In this document: piece by piece, positions 45,523 through 54,138 of the stretch | Layout: the number at the start of each line of letters is the position of its first letter | How positions within the stretch are numbered: position 1 is the stretch's first letter | Origin: Verrucomicrobiales bacterium | GTDB taxonomy: Bacteria; Verrucomicrobiota; Verrucomicrobiia; Verrucomicrobiales; DEV007 | NCBI GenBank assembly: GCA_002698785.1 | Contig: PAAG01000019.1 | Coordinates: 344,350 to 408,349 of the forward strand | DNA: 64,000 bases | Direction: 5' to 3' | Program-made: the position numbers and the translations under genes | The notes under the pieces: model-generated | Told to the model about the DNA's origin: nothing | The model's database searches: none | The model's input: only the letters and a program-made list of their open reading frames with translations

Positions 45523-48027
45523 ATGACCCCCAACCATCCTAGGAAATCACGTGTTCCGGGTGTCGATGAGAGCACCGTCGATGCTGCCGGCATCCGATTT
45601 GTTGAAGCAAACATTGCCCTCGAACTTTGCGGCATCTCGCAAGCAGGCCGAATTTTCCGTTACCGCAATCTCGACGGTTCGGACGTGCTCGATGATGACA
45701 AGGCCTTTGTCCGTCTTCGCCTCAGCAAGCCCTTGGGCAAGATGAAATATTTCCAGCGCAAGGGAAGTCGGCCCCACGCTTACCTACCTCCTCGGATCAT
45801 CGACAGAGAGTTTAGCAAAGGAAACGCTCTCTTCGTGATCGAGGGAGAGAAGAAGGCCCTGGCATTGTGTGATGCAGGTGTCGCCGCTGTCGGGATCAGC
45901 GGCTTCTACGGATTCGCGGACAAAAGCGACGAACTGGTGCCCGAACTCGATGAGGTCATCGACTGGATCCGCCCCAGCCAAATCGTTTTTGCTGGCGATA
46001 GTGACGTGGTGTTCAACGCCCAGTTCACGGACGCTGCCCTACGACTCCGCGATCTTCTTCCCAGCTACGACATCCGCTGCATGAGTGTTCTGCAGAATGC
46101 TCCTGGCAAGGGCTTCGATGACTGCCGCGCTGCCCTGGGACAGGATTTCTTGGAAAAGTGTCTTTTTGAATCTCTGAAGCTTGCTGTGCCTGTAGACGCG
46201 TCATCTACCTCGGGAGATCTGGCTGTTTGCATGCTGAAGAACCAGCTCTCCATTCTCGGATCTGACGCCCGCGCGGTTTCGGAAGAAGATGTTCGGCACG
46301 GCCTTGTCAAACTGGCGGCTGGGTTGAAAGGGATGTCTTTGGGAAGTGCTGCCGAGGAGGTGAAGATCGTAGCCGAGAACCTCGGAATCGCTCGGCGCGA
46401 CTTCAACTGCGCTGTAAAGGATCGGCTCACGGAACTGAAACGGAAAGCTCTCGTCGAGTCAGCGCCCGAAAAAGCAACTCTGATCAACCTCAGTGAGCAG
46501 AATGCTATTTGGACTGCCGACGCGCTCGGGACAATCGCAGATGATACCTTCGTCTTTGGTGGTAAACTCGTTCAACTCACCGATCCCGGGTTCGAAGAAA
46601 TCGATGCGAAAACGCTGGCTGCCTTCATTGACGATCCTGATCGTTGCATCTTCGCCAAGGAATCTCGTGATGGGCCAAGGAAGACGAACCTGGCCGAGTC
46701 GAATGCACGCCTGATCCTTGGCCGCGTTTCGCACAGCCTGGACAGCCTCCGGCCGGTGAGAACAGTCGCGGAAATTCCGACTCTGGTTCCGACTTCCGAG
46801 GGAACGAAATGCGTCACGGGATACCACCGAGAGACAGAGATCTATGCGAAGGGTGAGTCCATCGCATACGAGGATCTCGACGATGATCGCCACCATCTCC
46901 TTGATCTCCTCAAGGATTTTTCCTTCCCCAGCCCCGAGGATTCCGCCAGGGCGATCGCATTTCTCTTGGCACCGGCTCTCGTCCGCGGCGGATTCCTTGG
47001 GGACGAACGCTGTCCCTTCTTTTTCATCGAGAAGGATGAAAAGGGTGCGGGAGGGGGATTTCTGTGCCGGCTTGTTGCGACATTGTACGGTATGAAACCG
47101 TCACCTGTTGTACCAGAAGAAAAGCGCCAGGCGAAGGAAGACATCTCCCGAGCCCTCAGTCGAGGGAATGCGTTCGTGTACTTGGATAACGTGCGTGGAA
47201 ACATTCTCACCAAACTGGATTTCCTTGAGAGCATGCTCACCGAACCAATCTTCTCGATCCGCGCTCCCTGGCTCCACGGCGAGGTTGATGTGACGCGAGA
47301 AGTAGTTGCCGGCTCTTCAAATGGAGCCCAGCTTTCTGACGACCTCGCGGACCGGACCGCCCTGATCCGTATCCGCAAACAGCCTCTGAGCTACCAGTTC
47401 ACGCAATGGCCCGAAGGATCCCTCTTGGATCATGTCAGGAGGAATCGAAACCGATATCTCGCCATCGTGTATTTCTTGATCGACAGGTGGGTCAGGGAAG
47501 GCAGCCCGTCCGGCAAACAGCTTTCTGGCTTCCGCTTTCGTCGTTTCGAGGAAGCCGTGCAATGGATCCTTGAGGATGCGTTCGATCCGCAGATGCGGCT
47601 CTTCGGCTCTGACTACGGTGAGACCAAACGCAACCTTGCAGACCCTGACTATGATCTCCTGCGAGGCATTCTTCGGACAGTCTTGGAGCAGGAGCATCCT
47701 CAACCTGTCAGCGCTACCGATCTCGCTCGAATTTCGATGGCGCACAGAACTGTGGAGGGCGATGAACATCAGGCCAAAATGAAGATTGGCAAGATGATGG
47801 GCCGATATCTGCCCGCACCAGGGAAGGCGAGCATCGGAGAATTCACGGTGGAGATGGAACTTCGGAACGATGCCGCGACTCATCACAAGAATCTGAAACT
47901 ATATTCGTTTCGGAGGACGGATCCCCGGCAGACAATTGTTAGCAATCGTGTTCCGCCTCGCCCTTCATTTGAAGAAACGATCGAAGACCTGTACGTTACG
48001 TCTCATGAACCCTGCACAATGGATTGA
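45523..48027 (+). CDS. TOPRIM (DUF3854-like) / helicase-type replication protein
   Basis: ALFVIEGEKKALALCDAGVAAVGISGFYG...IVFAGDSDVVFN (TOPRIM E...DxD); downstream AAA-like region FFIEKDEKGAGGGFLCRLVATLYG. Confidence 0.65.
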   Translation: MTPNHPRKSRVPGVDESTVDAAGIRFVEANIALELCGISQAGRIFRYRNLDGSDVLDDDKAFVRLRLSKPLGKMKYFQRKGSRPHAYLPPRIIDREFSKGNALFVIEGEKKALALCDAGVAAVGISGFYGFADKSDELVPELDEVIDWIRPSQIVFAGDSDVVFNAQFTDAALRLRDLLPSYDIRCMSVLQNAPGKGFDDCRAALGQDFLEKCLFESLKLAVPVDASSTSGDLAVCMLKNQLSILGSDARAVSEEDVRHGLVKLAAGLKGMSLGSAAEEVKIVAENLGIARRDFNCAVKDRLTELKRKALVESAPEKATLINLSEQNAIWTADALGTIADDTFVFGGKLVQLTDPGFEEIDAKTLAAFIDDPDRCIFAKESRDGPRKTNLAESNARLILGRVSHSLDSLRPVRTVAEIPTLVPTSEGTKCVTGYHRETEIYAKGESIAYEDLDDDRHHLLDLLKDFSFPSPEDSARAIAFLLAPALVRGGFLGDERCPFFFIEKDEKGAGGGFLCRLVATLYGMKPSPVVPEEKRQAKEDISRALSRGNAFVYLDNVRGNILTKLDFLESMLTEPIFSIRAPWLHGEVDVTREVVAGSSNGAQLSDDLADRTALIRIRKQPLSYQFTQWPEGSLLDHVRRNRNRYLAIVYFLIDRWVREGSPSGKQLSGFRFRRFEEAVQWILEDAFDPQMRLFGSDYGETKRNLADPDYDLLRGILRTVLEQEHPQPVSATDLARISMAHRTVEGDEHQAKMKIGKMMGRYLPAPGKASIGEFTVEMELRNDAATHHKNLKLYSFRRTDPRQTIVSNRVPPRPSFEETIEDLYVTSHEPCTMD

Positions 48028-48325
48028 GTGGCTGAAACGGCAACGCAAAATGTCGGGCGGAGTTGCCTATTTGGAGACGTGCGCTATGGAGAAGTCAACT
48101 GTAGATCATCCCCTGGGGCTGCTGAACCGCTTGAGCCCGCCTGAGGACTCCTATTCTTCCATCAGCAAAAACAATTTTTCCGAGTTCGATTCGAACTCAA
48201 ATGAGAATGGAAAAAAATGCGTTCTCCGCAGCGATTTAGAGAGCATATCAGGCGGGTCGGTCCGGAACTGCTTTGTAAAGGTTCGATGCCAGTCCCTTGG
48301 ATGGATCTGCGTCGGGTTGAACTGA
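48005..48325 (+). CDS. Small hypothetical protein
   Basis: MNPAQWIEWLKRQRKMSGG...; overlaps the 3' end of the DUF3854-like gene in another frame. Confidence 0.3.
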   Translation: MNPAQWIEWLKRQRKMSGGVAYLETCAMEKSTVDHPLGLLNRLSPPEDSYSSISKNNFSEFDSNSNENGKKCVLRSDLESISGGSVRNCFVKVRCQSLGWICVGLN

Positions 48326-48426
48326 TCCATCGCCTAGATCTGAATGGGTGAAGGCGAAGCCGTCACTGAAGGCTCCTGCCGTAAACGTCGAACATCGGTC
48401 AGGGCGAGGTGACGCTTCCTGAGGAG

Positions 48427-48605
48427 CATGAGCCAGAGCGGAGCGGAGGCTCATGAGACGAAAGGACGACACAGCAGCACTGGACGAAACGACTACGCCG
48501 GATGCCGACTTTCTGAGGAATTGCATCCAATGGAAATGACTCGGGCTGAATAATGAAATTCACAGACTGCGGTGCTCTGACCCGAGTCGCATGCAGGCCA
48601 ATGCG
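48427..48605. other. Non-coding region with several perfect inverted repeats
   Basis: CATGAGCC(48427-48434)/GGCTCATG(48449-48456); GACTCGGG(48538-48545)/CCCGAGTC(48581-48588); CGCAT(48588-48592)/ATGCG(48601-48605). Confidence 0.4.
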
Positions 48606-48887
48606 GTCCGATGTGTTTCTGGTAGCCACTGACTACCACGGTCCACTAAAACTGGATTTCTGAACGGTACCTCGAATACATAACAGCTTTTTATAACGTG
48701 CTCATACAAATCCACCTTCGCATTTCAAAATGTGATTGGTCATTCGGAAATACGACTGAGATTCACAAATGTTCTAAGTATTCGGAAAAACGGAGGTGAA
48801 TCATGAAAAAAGCATTGATAAAAGAAAAGACTCAGAGATTTTCGATTTCCCAAAATGCCGAGGAAGTGACCTCCTCGAACAGTTGTA

Positions 48888-49120
48888 AACGACACCGCAT
48901 TCCGACACCTTTTCGACACGATTGTGTCGTTTTGTTTTGCATTTAAAAATGCTCCGAAACATTTTACAAAACCTTGATAAGCAATGCGTTGTGAATGAAC
49001 GTATTGCGGATACAGAAAAGAAAACGACACTAGCCATTTTGAATGCTTAAATCAACACAACTAGCTGTTATTCAACCAAATATGAAGAATAAACTTGTCG
49101 TGCAATTCGAACCGACATAG
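48888..49120 (+). repeat. Control-region duplicate, copy 1
   Basis: CATTCCGACACCTTTTCGACACGATTGTGTCG..., AAAAATGCTCCGAAACATTT..., ACGACACTA, AAATCAACACAACTAGCT..., ATGAAGAATAAACTTGTCGTGCAATTCGAACCGACATAG; aligns block by block with copy 2. Confidence 0.55.
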
Positions 49121-49174
49121 ATTGCAGCCGGTACCGTAGAAAACTTTTCCGAACGAACCACCTCGATCCGGTCG
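49082..49174 (+). pseudogene. Degenerate copy of the 50233 small gene
   Basis: MKNKLVVQFEPT* then IAAGTVENF; aligns with intact MKKKCVMRLEPTWVSASCDKP but has a stop after EPT. Confidence 0.5.
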
Positions 49175-49267
49175 ATTTAGGTCCCCCATTTTCAAATCCT
49201 GTCAGAATTCAGAAATTCACTGGGTATTTATGAAATTCGAGGAGGATTCCCGAAAATCAGCCGCCGA

Positions 49268-49705
49268 TTAGAATCGACTGCAAACGGTCACCGCTTCGGG
49301 ATGGCTTTCGCTACCTTTCCCCCACTCCCTGGTCAGTGAGTAAGTGGTAGCAGAGGTCCGTCCTTCCCGCTGTATCAGCCTGTGCTGTTGCAGCCGGTCG
49401 GTCATTCTGCTGACAGTGGCGCGTGAGCACTCCAAGTAGTCTCGGATCTCACAGGGTCGTAGCTTTCCGAACCGGAGCAGATATGTCAGAAGGACGCCAT
49501 CCCGGCTTCCTACCTGAGCAGCCTCCGACAGTACTGACTCAGAGTGTGACCGGTCGGCCTCTTCTTGTCGCGCCCTCTTTTCTCTTTCCTCGTTAGCCAG
49601 TAACTGCACGACCCCTCGCGCGAGAATATCACCGATTTGCTTGAGGCGGGTTCCGTAGTCTGGATCTCGAAGACGTTTCTGCTGTTCGATTCGGCTAGTC
49701 TCCAT
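49268..49705 (-). CDS. Winged-helix regulator (paralogue of 44361-44867)
   Basis: RDPDYGTRLKQIGDILARGVVQLLANEEREK plus wHTH FGKLRPCEIRDYLECSRATVSRMTDRLQQHRLIQREGRTSATTYSLT. Confidence 0.65.
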   Translation of the reverse strand: METSRIEQQKRLRDPDYGTRLKQIGDILARGVVQLLANEEREKRARQEEADRSHSESVLSEAAQVGSRDGVLLTYLLRFGKLRPCEIRDYLECSRATVSRMTDRLQQHRLIQREGRTSATTYSLTREWGKGSESHPEAVTVCSRF

Positions 49706-50036
49706 GTCGCTCAGGATACCGAATAAGAACAGCAGCGATCTCAACAAATGTTGAATTAAGGTGATTTGGGGTTCAGACGAGGGATGGGCATACTCGAAAG
49801 TGGACGCTACCGAAACCAATTAGGACTCTTGGATTCGACGGAGCGGAAGGCCATAAGTCTATGATCTAATGCAATTGCCAGCCTGATCATTCCGATAATG
49901 AACGGGAGAGGATGATCGATCCTGTAAAGGGAGAGGAAGGCTACAACAGCTTTGGGCACGTGTATTTCACTGATCAGGACATGCCTCATGCCAAGGATGT
50001 GAATCTCGATGGTCGTTGTGAACTGTTTGAAGCATG

Positions 50037-50290
50037 ATTCCGACATACCATTCCGACATATTTTCGGCACATATATGTCGGAATGTTTTTAGTTAAAAAA
50101 TGCCCTGAGAAATTTCATAACCCCATGAAAAACAATGGACTGTAAATTTAGGAGTTACGAAAGTGAAAAACATTCCGACACTATGTGTTTTGAGCACGAA
50201 ACTCAACGCAACTAACTCATTATCAATTCGGCATGAAGAAGAAATGCGTCATGCGACTCGAACCGACGTGGGTTTCAGCCAGTTGTGACA
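50037..50290 (+). repeat. Control-region duplicate, copy 2, with iteron-like TTCCGACATA repeats
   Basis: ATTCCGACATA at 50037-50047 and 50050-50060, inverted TATGTCGGAAT at 50074-50084, further ATTCCGACACTA near 50172. Confidence 0.55.
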
Positions 50291-50463
50291 AACCGCGCCT
50301 CATTCTGGGAAAGCTGCGAACGAAAGGACCAATGAGACCTCGCCAGATTTCCCGTTCATGTTTTCAACTGACCGCACCGGCCCTGGACAATGCGTTGAAT
50401 TGGCTCGAAGACCGGAATTTGGTAGTTTTTCGTCTGGATGGATGGGTTCAGGCCGTTAACTGA
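50233..50463 (+). CDS. Small winged-helix-like protein
   Basis: KPRLILGKLRTKGPMRPRQISRSCFQLTAPALDNALNWLEDRNLVVFRLDGWVQ. Confidence 0.5.
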   Translation: MKKKCVMRLEPTWVSASCDKPRLILGKLRTKGPMRPRQISRSCFQLTAPALDNALNWLEDRNLVVFRLDGWVQAVN

Positions 50464-50571
50464 TCGGACAAAGTGGCAACGGCAGACAATATCATGAAGG
50501 GCATCGCGAATTTCACTTGATCACGAACGTGATTGTCTACTGACATAAGAGAACGAACGTGAGGTGCATCT

Positions 50572-51081
50572 TCAAGGCTTAGATCCGACGGAGCCTCGAA
50601 TTTGCTTCATTCGGGAAAAGTCTTCTTCAGTGGAAATCCCATCAGCGATTTCGATGCAGCACTCAATGTCGTCAACATCAATTCGTTTTCGTTCAAGAAG
50701 CTCCTGAGCGACCCGAGCAACAGCACGAATATTCTCGGGCCTTTCCATCAATTCCACGGCTCGCTTCTTCCATTGTACCATGGCGCCAAGTTCAAAAGCT
50801 TGTATGAGATCCTGAGCTTTGGCAAAATCGGAGATGCATCCTTGCTCGGCCTCACCCTCATTGAGCCCCCGTGCTACAAGAGCGGCATAGCCAGAGAGTA
50901 GAGCCAGTATTTGCCCCCTTACACCTTCCTCGTCCCAAAAAGAGTCCGATGCAACATTGCCTCCTAGCAATGATCTGTCGCTATCGGGAATAATCGATGC
51001 TGAAAGCTGATCGATGTCCAGCCGTGCATGCGCCACCGCATGTCCAGCTTCATGGAAGGCTGTATTCTCAATTTCAGTCAT
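50572..51081 (-). CDS. Standalone M41/FtsH-like zinc peptidase domain protein
   Basis: NTAFHEAGHAVAHARL (HEAGH), ALLSGYAALVARGLNEGEAEQGCISDFAKAQDLIQ. Confidence 0.6.
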   Translation of the reverse strand: MTEIENTAFHEAGHAVAHARLDIDQLSASIIPDSDRSLLGGNVASDSFWDEEGVRGQILALLSGYAALVARGLNEGEAEQGCISDFAKAQDLIQAFELGAMVQWKKRAVELMERPENIRAVARVAQELLERKRIDVDDIECCIEIADGISTEEDFSRMKQIRGSVGSKP

Positions 51082-51142
51082 TCACGAAATGTCGCCAACA
51101 AACAGAAAGCAATAAACCATCTTTTTGAGTTAAATATCCCTG

Positions 51143-51352
51143 ATGGCAAGACAGAGCTGTTATCAGCCTGTCATCTCCCGAAGTCTCATTCGTGCTCTCT
51201 ATTTCGAGGGAAAACACCGTGGAGTTCCCATGACGAAACTGGTCGATGAACTGTTGACCGATTCCCTCAGGGATACCTCTGGTTGGCAGAAAGCGAAAGA
51301 GATCGAAGAGAAGATGGCTAGCTGCTCACGTCAGGATCGGCCCGTCGGCTGA
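51143..51352 (+). CDS. Small RHH-like protein
   Basis: LIRALYFEGKHRGVPMTKLVDELLTDSLRDTSGWQKAKEIEEK. Confidence 0.4.
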   Translation: MARQSCYQPVISRSLIRALYFEGKHRGVPMTKLVDELLTDSLRDTSGWQKAKEIEEKMASCSRQDRPVG

Positions 51353-51386
51353 TCATCATATCACAATAACTGCCCTGAACACAGGA

Positions 51387-51418
51387 CCCTGATTGCAGCA
51401 CGCAGTCGGGGTTTTCTT
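51387..51418 (+). terminator. Predicted intrinsic terminator
   Basis: CCCTGATTGC-AGCAC-GCAGTCGGGG hairpin (two G-U) followed by TTTTCTT. Confidence 0.55.
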
Positions 51419-51457
51419 CGTACAGGGCTCAACTCATACACAGAAAGGAAATAGCGT

Positions 51458-51955
51458 ATGGCAATCAAACTTGTCAGCAATTATGCGAAGCGTCTCGGTT
51501 TGCCCGGTTTCAGTTCTCACCAGTTCAGTGTCTCTATCGAGACGGAACTGACGGATCTGTGCCAGGTGCAGGGAGAAGCCACTCGCGTCTATGAACTGCT
51601 GCAGAATGCAGTGGATAGGGAGATACAGATGACCGGCTTTGTGCCTGGTCACGACTACGGAGATGCCACTCCATCTCCACAGAATGGCAATCACGTTGCC
51701 AATGGTAACGGATCCAATGGAAACCATCTCGCAAATGGAAGATGGACCTGCTCGGACAAACAGAAAGAGCTGGTCCTGAAACTGATCGGAGAGAATGACC
51801 TGGATCTCGAATCGGTGGACCAGATTGCTGTCGATCGCTTCGGTGTCGGCATGCGCGGTCTGAACAAGCTGCAGGCCAGCGGGCTCATCAGTGAGCTTCT
51901 GGAGAGCTGTAGCACCACCTCCCGCAACGGGAATGGGAAAGGAGGCAGGCATTGA
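51458..51955 (+). CDS. Hypothetical protein with NGNH(V/L)ANG linker repeats
   Basis: 165-aa ORF; QNGNHVANGNGSNGNHLANGRW; overlaps the next gene. Confidence 0.6.
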   Translation: MAIKLVSNYAKRLGLPGFSSHQFSVSIETELTDLCQVQGEATRVYELLQNAVDREIQMTGFVPGHDYGDATPSPQNGNHVANGNGSNGNHLANGRWTCSDKQKELVLKLIGENDLDLESVDQIAVDRFGVGMRGLNKLQASGLISELLESCSTTSRNGNGKGGRH

Positions 51956-52794
51956 GCACGAATACTGTTCCTGTCTGCCTTCCTCCTGCTGGTAATGTGG
52001 CAGCGGTGCAGCGCGATCCTCTGGAATACATCAGTGCATCTCGCCTGAAGTGTTTCCAGACCTGTCGCCTGCAATACTACTTCCGGTATGTGGAGCGAAT
52101 TGAAACACCAACCAGCCCGGCACTGTTTGTCGGGCAGATGGTGCACAAGGTTCTGCAGCAGTGGAATCTTGCACGATGGCGTGGAGAGGATGCGTCCTGT
52201 GAAAGGATGTGTGCATTGTTCGAATCGTACTGGATCGAGAGAAACGAGGAAGTGGAGGTGTTTCTGGAAAATCCGGAACTAGAAGCTGCCGAGAAATCGA
52301 AAGCATGGACCATTCTGGAGCACTACTTGATGCATTCTCCCATTCCTCAGGAAGAGAAACCCGAGGCGGTAGAAGTTGTGGTGGATCGTGATCTCATCGG
52401 TCATGGTTTGCCTCCGCTGAAAGGCATCATTGACCTGGTCCGGGAAGGAGGGCGCATCGTGGATTTCAAAACCACAGCACGTACTCCGGATCGAATGCAG
52501 GCCGTTCACCAGAACGAAGTGCAACTGGGATGCTATGCCCTGCTTTACCGGGAAGCTACCGGTCACCAGGAGTCAGGTTTCGAGTTACATCATCTCGTGA
52601 AAACGAAGGCGCCCAAGCTGGTGGTGACACCGCTGGAACCCTTCCATCGGGATCAGATCGAGCGTCTTATCCGGGTAATGGAATCATACGTCGCCGGTGT
52701 CATGACCGAAGACTATGTGCCCAGTCCCGGACTGCATTGCTCTTACTGCGATTACCTGGCCGAGTGCCGGGCGTGGAAAGGAGGAATGTCATGA
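51952..52794 (+). CDS. PD-(D/E)XK nuclease family protein (Cas4/RecB-like)
   Basis: ISASRLKCFQTCRLQYYFRYVERIE, LKGIIDLVREGGRIVDFKTTAR, QLGCYALLYRE, C-terminal HCSYCDYLAEC. Confidence 0.8.
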   Translation: MSTNTVPVCLPPAGNVAAVQRDPLEYISASRLKCFQTCRLQYYFRYVERIETPTSPALFVGQMVHKVLQQWNLARWRGEDASCERMCALFESYWIERNEEVEVFLENPELEAAEKSKAWTILEHYLMHSPIPQEEKPEAVEVVVDRDLIGHGLPPLKGIIDLVREGGRIVDFKTTARTPDRMQAVHQNEVQLGCYALLYREATGHQESGFELHHLVKTKAPKLVVTPLEPFHRDQIERLIRVMESYVAGVMTEDYVPSPGLHCSYCDYLAECRAWKGGMS

Positions 52795-52976
52795 GGGTGC
52801 CTGTGCTAACTCAACTGATCATCTGGGGATTGTTGCTCGTCTATCTTCTGACGAGTTGCTCCCCTCACACCGATATGGGTGGACCCGATATGGAACCGGT
52901 CGGTTCCGGCCTGCGGTTCATCGGTGTCGGCCTCGTGGTGATGGCACTTGTCTTTGTGTTCGCACAACGACGCTGA
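52791..52976 (+). CDS. Small membrane/lipoprotein-like protein
   Basis: MRVPVLTQLIIWGLLLVYLLTSCSPHTDMGG...; ATGA overlap with the nuclease gene. Confidence 0.45.
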   Translation: MRVPVLTQLIIWGLLLVYLLTSCSPHTDMGGPDMEPVGSGLRFIGVGLVVMALVFVFAQRR

Positions 52977-52990
52977 GAGGAGAAATCCAT

Positions 52991-53134
52991 ATGGACGATC
53001 TCCTCTTCGCCATCATTGCCGTGGCGGCTGTCACCGCCTTCGTCTTCGGCGTGCTGTCCGGTATCTGGCCTTCACTGGTTCTCGGTCTTCTGATCGCTGC
53101 CGGTGTTCTCTGGATGGCACGGTCGGTTCGCTGA
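52991..53134 (+). CDS. 47-aa small membrane protein
   Basis: MDDLLFAIIAVAAVTAFVFGVLSGIWPSLVLGLLIAAGVLWMARSVR, translated by hand; preceded by GAGAGGAG. Confidence 0.45.
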   Translation: MDDLLFAIIAVAAVTAFVFGVLSGIWPSLVLGLLIAAGVLWMARSVR

Positions 53135-53176
53135 AATCCAATCAACTCAAATTAAAACACATCCATTACCAACTAT

Positions 53177-53953
53177 ATGAACAACATGATTGAAAACACA
53201 GCCCCCCGCGAGCAGGCACCGCCGCAGGGAATGCTGTTACACTGTGGTGCTGAACTGGTCGACCGCCGAGCGGTCTACAATGTTCCTACTCCTGCTGGCA
53301 CGGATACCTGGTATCCTCTAGCCCATGCAGGACTGATCCATGAAGTCGAATCGCAGCTGCGTTCTGCGGGGTTTCATCTCACCGGAGAACACCATGCACT
53401 TTCCCACGAAGGAGCACGGTACTTCGGCTTGTTTGAGGTGAACTTCCCGGGACGGCAGAGTCGCGATTATGGCTGGGTCGTCGGTATTCGCAATTCGCAT
53501 GACAAGACCTATCCCGCCGGCCTGGTTGCTGGCTCCAAAGTCTTCGTCTGCGACAATCTGGCGTTTGGCGGTGAAGTGAGAATTTCGCGCAAGCATACCA
53601 AGTTTGCTCAGCGGGATCTTCGGCACCTCACCTCACGTGCGGTCGGTCGACTGGGAGAGAAATTCCTCCAGATCGATGAGCGTATTGCCCGATACCGCGA
53701 TCGCCGGATCACCAATCCACAGGCCCATGATCTCGTCATCAAGGCGGTGGACTGTCAGGCGATCACACCCAGCCAGATTCCGTCTGTGCTGAAAGAATGG
53801 CGTGAACCATCGTATGAGGAATTCCGTTCCCGGAATGCCTGGTCCCTGTTCAATGCGGCGACCGAGATCATGAAGGGTACGAATCCGAACGTGGTCGTAA
53901 ACCGCACCCAAGCCCTGCATGGGCTGTTTGATGGTCTGGTCGGTCTGAACTGA
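53177..53953 (+). CDS. DUF932 phage/plasmid-type protein
   Basis: SHEGARYFGLFEVN...DYGWVVGIRNSHDKTYPAGLVAGSKVFVCDNLAFGGEVRISRKHT. Confidence 0.7.
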   Translation: MNNMIENTAPREQAPPQGMLLHCGAELVDRRAVYNVPTPAGTDTWYPLAHAGLIHEVESQLRSAGFHLTGEHHALSHEGARYFGLFEVNFPGRQSRDYGWVVGIRNSHDKTYPAGLVAGSKVFVCDNLAFGGEVRISRKHTKFAQRDLRHLTSRAVGRLGEKFLQIDERIARYRDRRITNPQAHDLVIKAVDCQAITPSQIPSVLKEWREPSYEEFRSRNAWSLFNAATEIMKGTNPNVVVNRTQALHGLFDGLVGLN

Positions 53954-54005
53954 CCTGATCGATAGGCTCCTCCTCCCGAATGCGTGAAGGAGGGCGGCAG
54001 CCAGA

Positions 54006-54042
54006 GAAAATCCGTCGCTCCGAACAGGGCGGGTTTTCTTTT
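54006..54042 (+). terminator. Predicted intrinsic terminator after the DUF932 gene
   Basis: GAAAATCCG ... CGGGTTTTC (one G-U) followed by TTTT. Confidence 0.5.
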
Positions 54043-54138
54043 AGGTGTTAATTCAATGCCCCGTACGAGAGTGTTATTTGAGAAATCTTAATTTTCAGTC
54101 CTTCTTGAAGAACGTGGAAGAATGGCTACTATAGGAAG

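Noticed and set aside
48248-49037. Small minus-strand ORFs in 48.2-49.0 kb
   Set aside because: Overlap repeat- and hairpin-rich AT-rich sequence, no start context or motif.
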